Below, piece by piece: positions 6,088 through 7,224 of a stretch of DNA of 7,224 nucleotides (its first letter is position 1; each line of letters opens with the position of its first letter). The notes under the pieces were generated by a model, which worked only from the letters and a program-made list of their open reading frames with translations, had not been told where the DNA came from and did not search any database. The translations under genes were made by a program, and so were the position numbers. The stretch comes from an uncultured Burkholderiales bacterium (GTDB lineage: Bacteria > Pseudomonadota > Gammaproteobacteria > Burkholderiales > Burkholderiaceae_E). The stretch is taken from NCBI GenBank assembly GCA_903831925.1, contig CAIKZV010000367.1:1-7224 (forward strand), given 5' to 3'.

Positions 6088-6849
6088 TCAGCGCTTTCGT
6101 CGCCTCAGTCCGTTTGCGCCCACCAGCATCAGGCTCAGGCCGATCAGACCGAGCGTGGCAGGCTCGGGCACATTGACCTCGCTGCGCAACTTGACCTGAG
6201 CCTGCAGGGTGGCGTCGTTGATGAAATCTTCTTTGGTGAAAAATTCATTGACCGCCGGGTTGTTCCCGAGTTTGAAGCCCAGCACATCGATGGTGTAGAT
6301 GTCGGAGCCAACCGTGAAAGTCTGCGACAGGGTGTTGTAGGCGGTGGTGACCCGGTCGGCACAACCGTTGATGTTGACGCCCTGGTTGTTGTTGCCACCG
6401 TATTGGCAGGGGTTCGCGCCATTAGGCGTCTCGTCATGAAAGAAGTCGAAGACGAATTGCAGATTGCCCTGACTGACGCTGTCGATCGCGACATTTGTGT
6501 TGACGGTCAGTCTGATCGAGTCGATCGAGTTGCCGCTGATTGGATTGTTGATGTGCGTGAAGGTTCCGAGATCGAAGATCGAGGACGGTGACGGTGGGAC
6601 GGTGACACTGGTGGTGCCCGGGACGGCCAGAAAGTCGTAGCCGCTGTCGTTGGCGAATGTTGTTCCTCCCCATCTGACCCGGGCAAGCGACGTTCCCGCC
6701 CCCGAGTTGAAATCGATGCTCGAAGACGGGCTGGCATTGCTCCAGGCGCCAACAATGCTGCTGAAGGAGACGACGCCTGCGTCGGCCGGCGAGGCGGCCA
6801 GGCAGAGTGCGGCGATCGAGGCGCCCAATACATTTGTCTTTAAACTCAT
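6088..6849 (-). CDS. THxN-type PEP-CTERM sorting domain protein
   Basis: This is a 253-residue secreted protein with an N-terminal signal peptide (cleavage likely after A22-D23-A24) and a C-terminal PEP-CTERM tripartite signal: V227-P228-E229-P230, a hydrophobic helix (about 231-248), and the basic tail RRRKR (249-253). Such tails are recognised by an exosortase in Gram-negative bacteria that make extracellular polysaccharide, so the protein probably goes to the surface or matrix; the exosortase is not in this window. The middle has T98-H99-I100-N101 in a FTHINNPI context, which matches the THxN PEP-CTERM group. It is Ser-, Thr-, Asn- and Gly-rich and has only two cysteines outside the signal peptide (C148, C163), possibly a disulfide. 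Its molecular function is unknown. The ATG at 6849 has a GGGAG site 6 bases upstream. It converges on queE with a 13-base gap and no evident terminator. Confidence 0.93.
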   Translation of the reverse strand: MSLKTNVLGASIAALCLAASPADAGVVSFSSIVGAWSNASPSSSIDFNSGAGTSLARVRWGGTTFANDSGYDFLAVPGTTSVTVPPSPSSIFDLGTFTHINNPISGNSIDSIRLTVNTNVAIDSVSQGNLQFVFDFFHDETPNGANPCQYGGNNNQGVNINGCADRVTTAYNTLSQTFTVGSDIYTIDVLGFKLGNNPAVNEFFTKEDFINDATLQAQVKLRSEVNVPEPATLGLIGLSLMLVGANGLRRRKR

Positions 6850-6855
6850 CGTGAA

Positions 6856-6860
6856 CTCCC
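6856..6860 (-). promoter_or_regulatory. Ribosome binding site of the PEP-CTERM gene
   Basis: GGGAG on the minus strand, 6 bases before the ATG at 6849, supports that start. Confidence 0.6.
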
Positions 6861-7092
6861 GAGTTGAAGGGTCAATTGAAAGGAGATCCGGTTCGGTGTG
6901 ATACCCAGGCGAGGCGGAGCGGCATCGTCAAAACAGTCAGCCGCGGGATCCGTTTGTGCCTTGGCAGAGTCTGAAAGCGAAGCCCTGTCGGCGCAGCGGC
7001 CAGACACGCCGCGCTTGAGTCGGAGCCTTGGCACTGTCGGCGTGGGTGGTTGTTGCGCTGGGCACTGCATCAGCGAGGCAGGCGGCTGCGCT

Positions 7093-7112
7093 GCCCTGCC
7101 CGATTGCAGGGC
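7093..7112. repeat. Perfect 7-bp inverted repeat (hairpin candidate)
   Basis: GCCCTGC at 7093-7099 pairs with GCAGGGC at 7106-7112 around a 6-base loop. There is no T-run on either side, so it is not a typical intrinsic terminator. It could be an mRNA leader hairpin or an operator. Confidence 0.5.
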
Positions 7113-7131
7113 GACATCGTCGGCCTTTGAT

Positions 7132-7167
7132 GCGTGTGCGTGTGCGTTTGCGTTTGCGTGTGCGTGT
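7132..7167. repeat. Hexanucleotide microsatellite (GCGTKT)6
   Basis: Six exact tandem hexamers GCGTKT, in which the variable base K gives ending pairs GT, GT, TT, TT, GT, GT, a symmetric order. The outer units form alternating purine-pyrimidine runs at about 7130-7147 and 7155-7168, the kind of sequence that can adopt Z-DNA. It is followed by a direct repeat, GAGCGAGC, at 7168-7175 and 7181-7188. It lies about 280 bases upstream of the PEP-CTERM start, outside any gene I can support. Confidence 0.85.
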
Positions 7168-7188
7168 GAGCGAGCGTCGCGAGCGAGC
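7168..7188. repeat. Direct repeat GAGCGAGC next to the microsatellite
   Basis: Two copies of GAGCGAGC lie at 7168-7175 and 7181-7188, separated by GTCGC. They directly abut the hexamer array and may have arisen by the same slippage processes. No function is visible. Confidence 0.6.
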
Positions 7189-7224
7189 AATCAGGTGATC
7201 ACCGTCAACCGATCCTGATCAGCC

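Larger units (their letters stand above)
6850..7224. other. 375-base region without a convincing gene
   Basis: This is the upstream region of the PEP-CTERM gene and presumably of a gene beyond the right edge. Open frames on both strands here translate to low-complexity Ala/Cys/Phe or His/Ala/Asn stretches and have no family features, so I do not call them. The region holds a hairpin-forming repeat, a hexamer microsatellite and two palindromes near the right end: GGTGATCACC at 7194-7203 and CTGATCAG at 7215-7222. On the minus strand a TTGACG lies about 80 bases before the PEP-CTERM start, but no -10 box is well spaced from it. Confidence 0.5.

Noticed and set aside
7020..7060. Sigma-54 type -24/-12 promoter suggested by a TTGGCAC sequence
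   Set aside because: The required TTGC element does not appear at the correct spacing.
6846..7190. 114-residue minus-strand frame beginning with a His/Ala/Asn repeat
   Set aside because: Its repeats are only the translated hexamer microsatellite, the rest shows no family features, and it ends just inside the PEP-CTERM gene in another frame.
6898..7218. 106-residue plus-strand frame with an AGGAG sequence 12 bases upstream
   Set aside because: The Shine-Dalgarno-like site is too far from the GTG start, and the product is low-complexity (Ala/Cys/Phe runs from the microsatellite), with no recognisable family.

Overview
The window reads as a stretch of chromosome from a GC-rich Gram-negative proteobacterium, most likely beta- or gammaproteobacterial. 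Three things point there: a lipobox-type lipoprotein and other Sec-type signal peptides, a PEP-CTERM protein (which implies an exosortase and an outer membrane), and a QueE of the Burkholderia-like CX14CX2C type. I cannot name a genus. No rRNA, tRNA, CRISPR array, insertion sequence or phage gene was seen, so this looks like housekeeping and accessory chromosome rather than a mobile island.

Layout. Positions 1-113 are a short, partly AT-rich leader. An amidohydrolase-family lipoprotein (114-2057, +) follows and converges, with a 37-base gap, on a secreted SOUL-family heme-binding protein (2095-2730, -). A 169-base divergent region separates SOUL from a BLUF-domain blue-light sensor (2900-3517, +), which has an intact flavin pocket and an unassigned helical C-terminal half. 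After a 99-base gap comes a tight three-gene cluster for preQ0, the precursor of queuosine: queC (3617-4324), a queD-like gene (4321-5436) and queE (5440-6074). The last gene, a THxN-type PEP-CTERM protein (6088-6849, -), converges on queE. The final 375 bases hold no convincing gene but carry a hexanucleotide microsatellite and several inverted repeats.

How the genes work together. QueD makes 6-carboxytetrahydropterin from dihydroneopterin triphosphate, QueE contracts it to 7-carboxy-7-deazaguanine, and QueC converts that to preQ0. The overlap (ATGA) and the 3-base gap argue for one transcript. GTP cyclohydrolase I, queF and tgt are not in the window.

Two points deserve attention. First, the QueD-like protein is 371 residues long instead of about 120 and contains three consecutive QueD/PTPS-type domains. 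Their catalytic residues are split: repeats 1 and 2 keep the zinc ligands and the Cys, while repeat 3 has lost a zinc ligand and the Cys but is the only one to keep the Asp-His pair. This suggests a single-chain pseudo-trimer with composite or specialised active sites. Second, queE is interrupted by an apparent single-base deletion near 5673-5676. That is either a sequencing error or a recent loss that would break the pathway.
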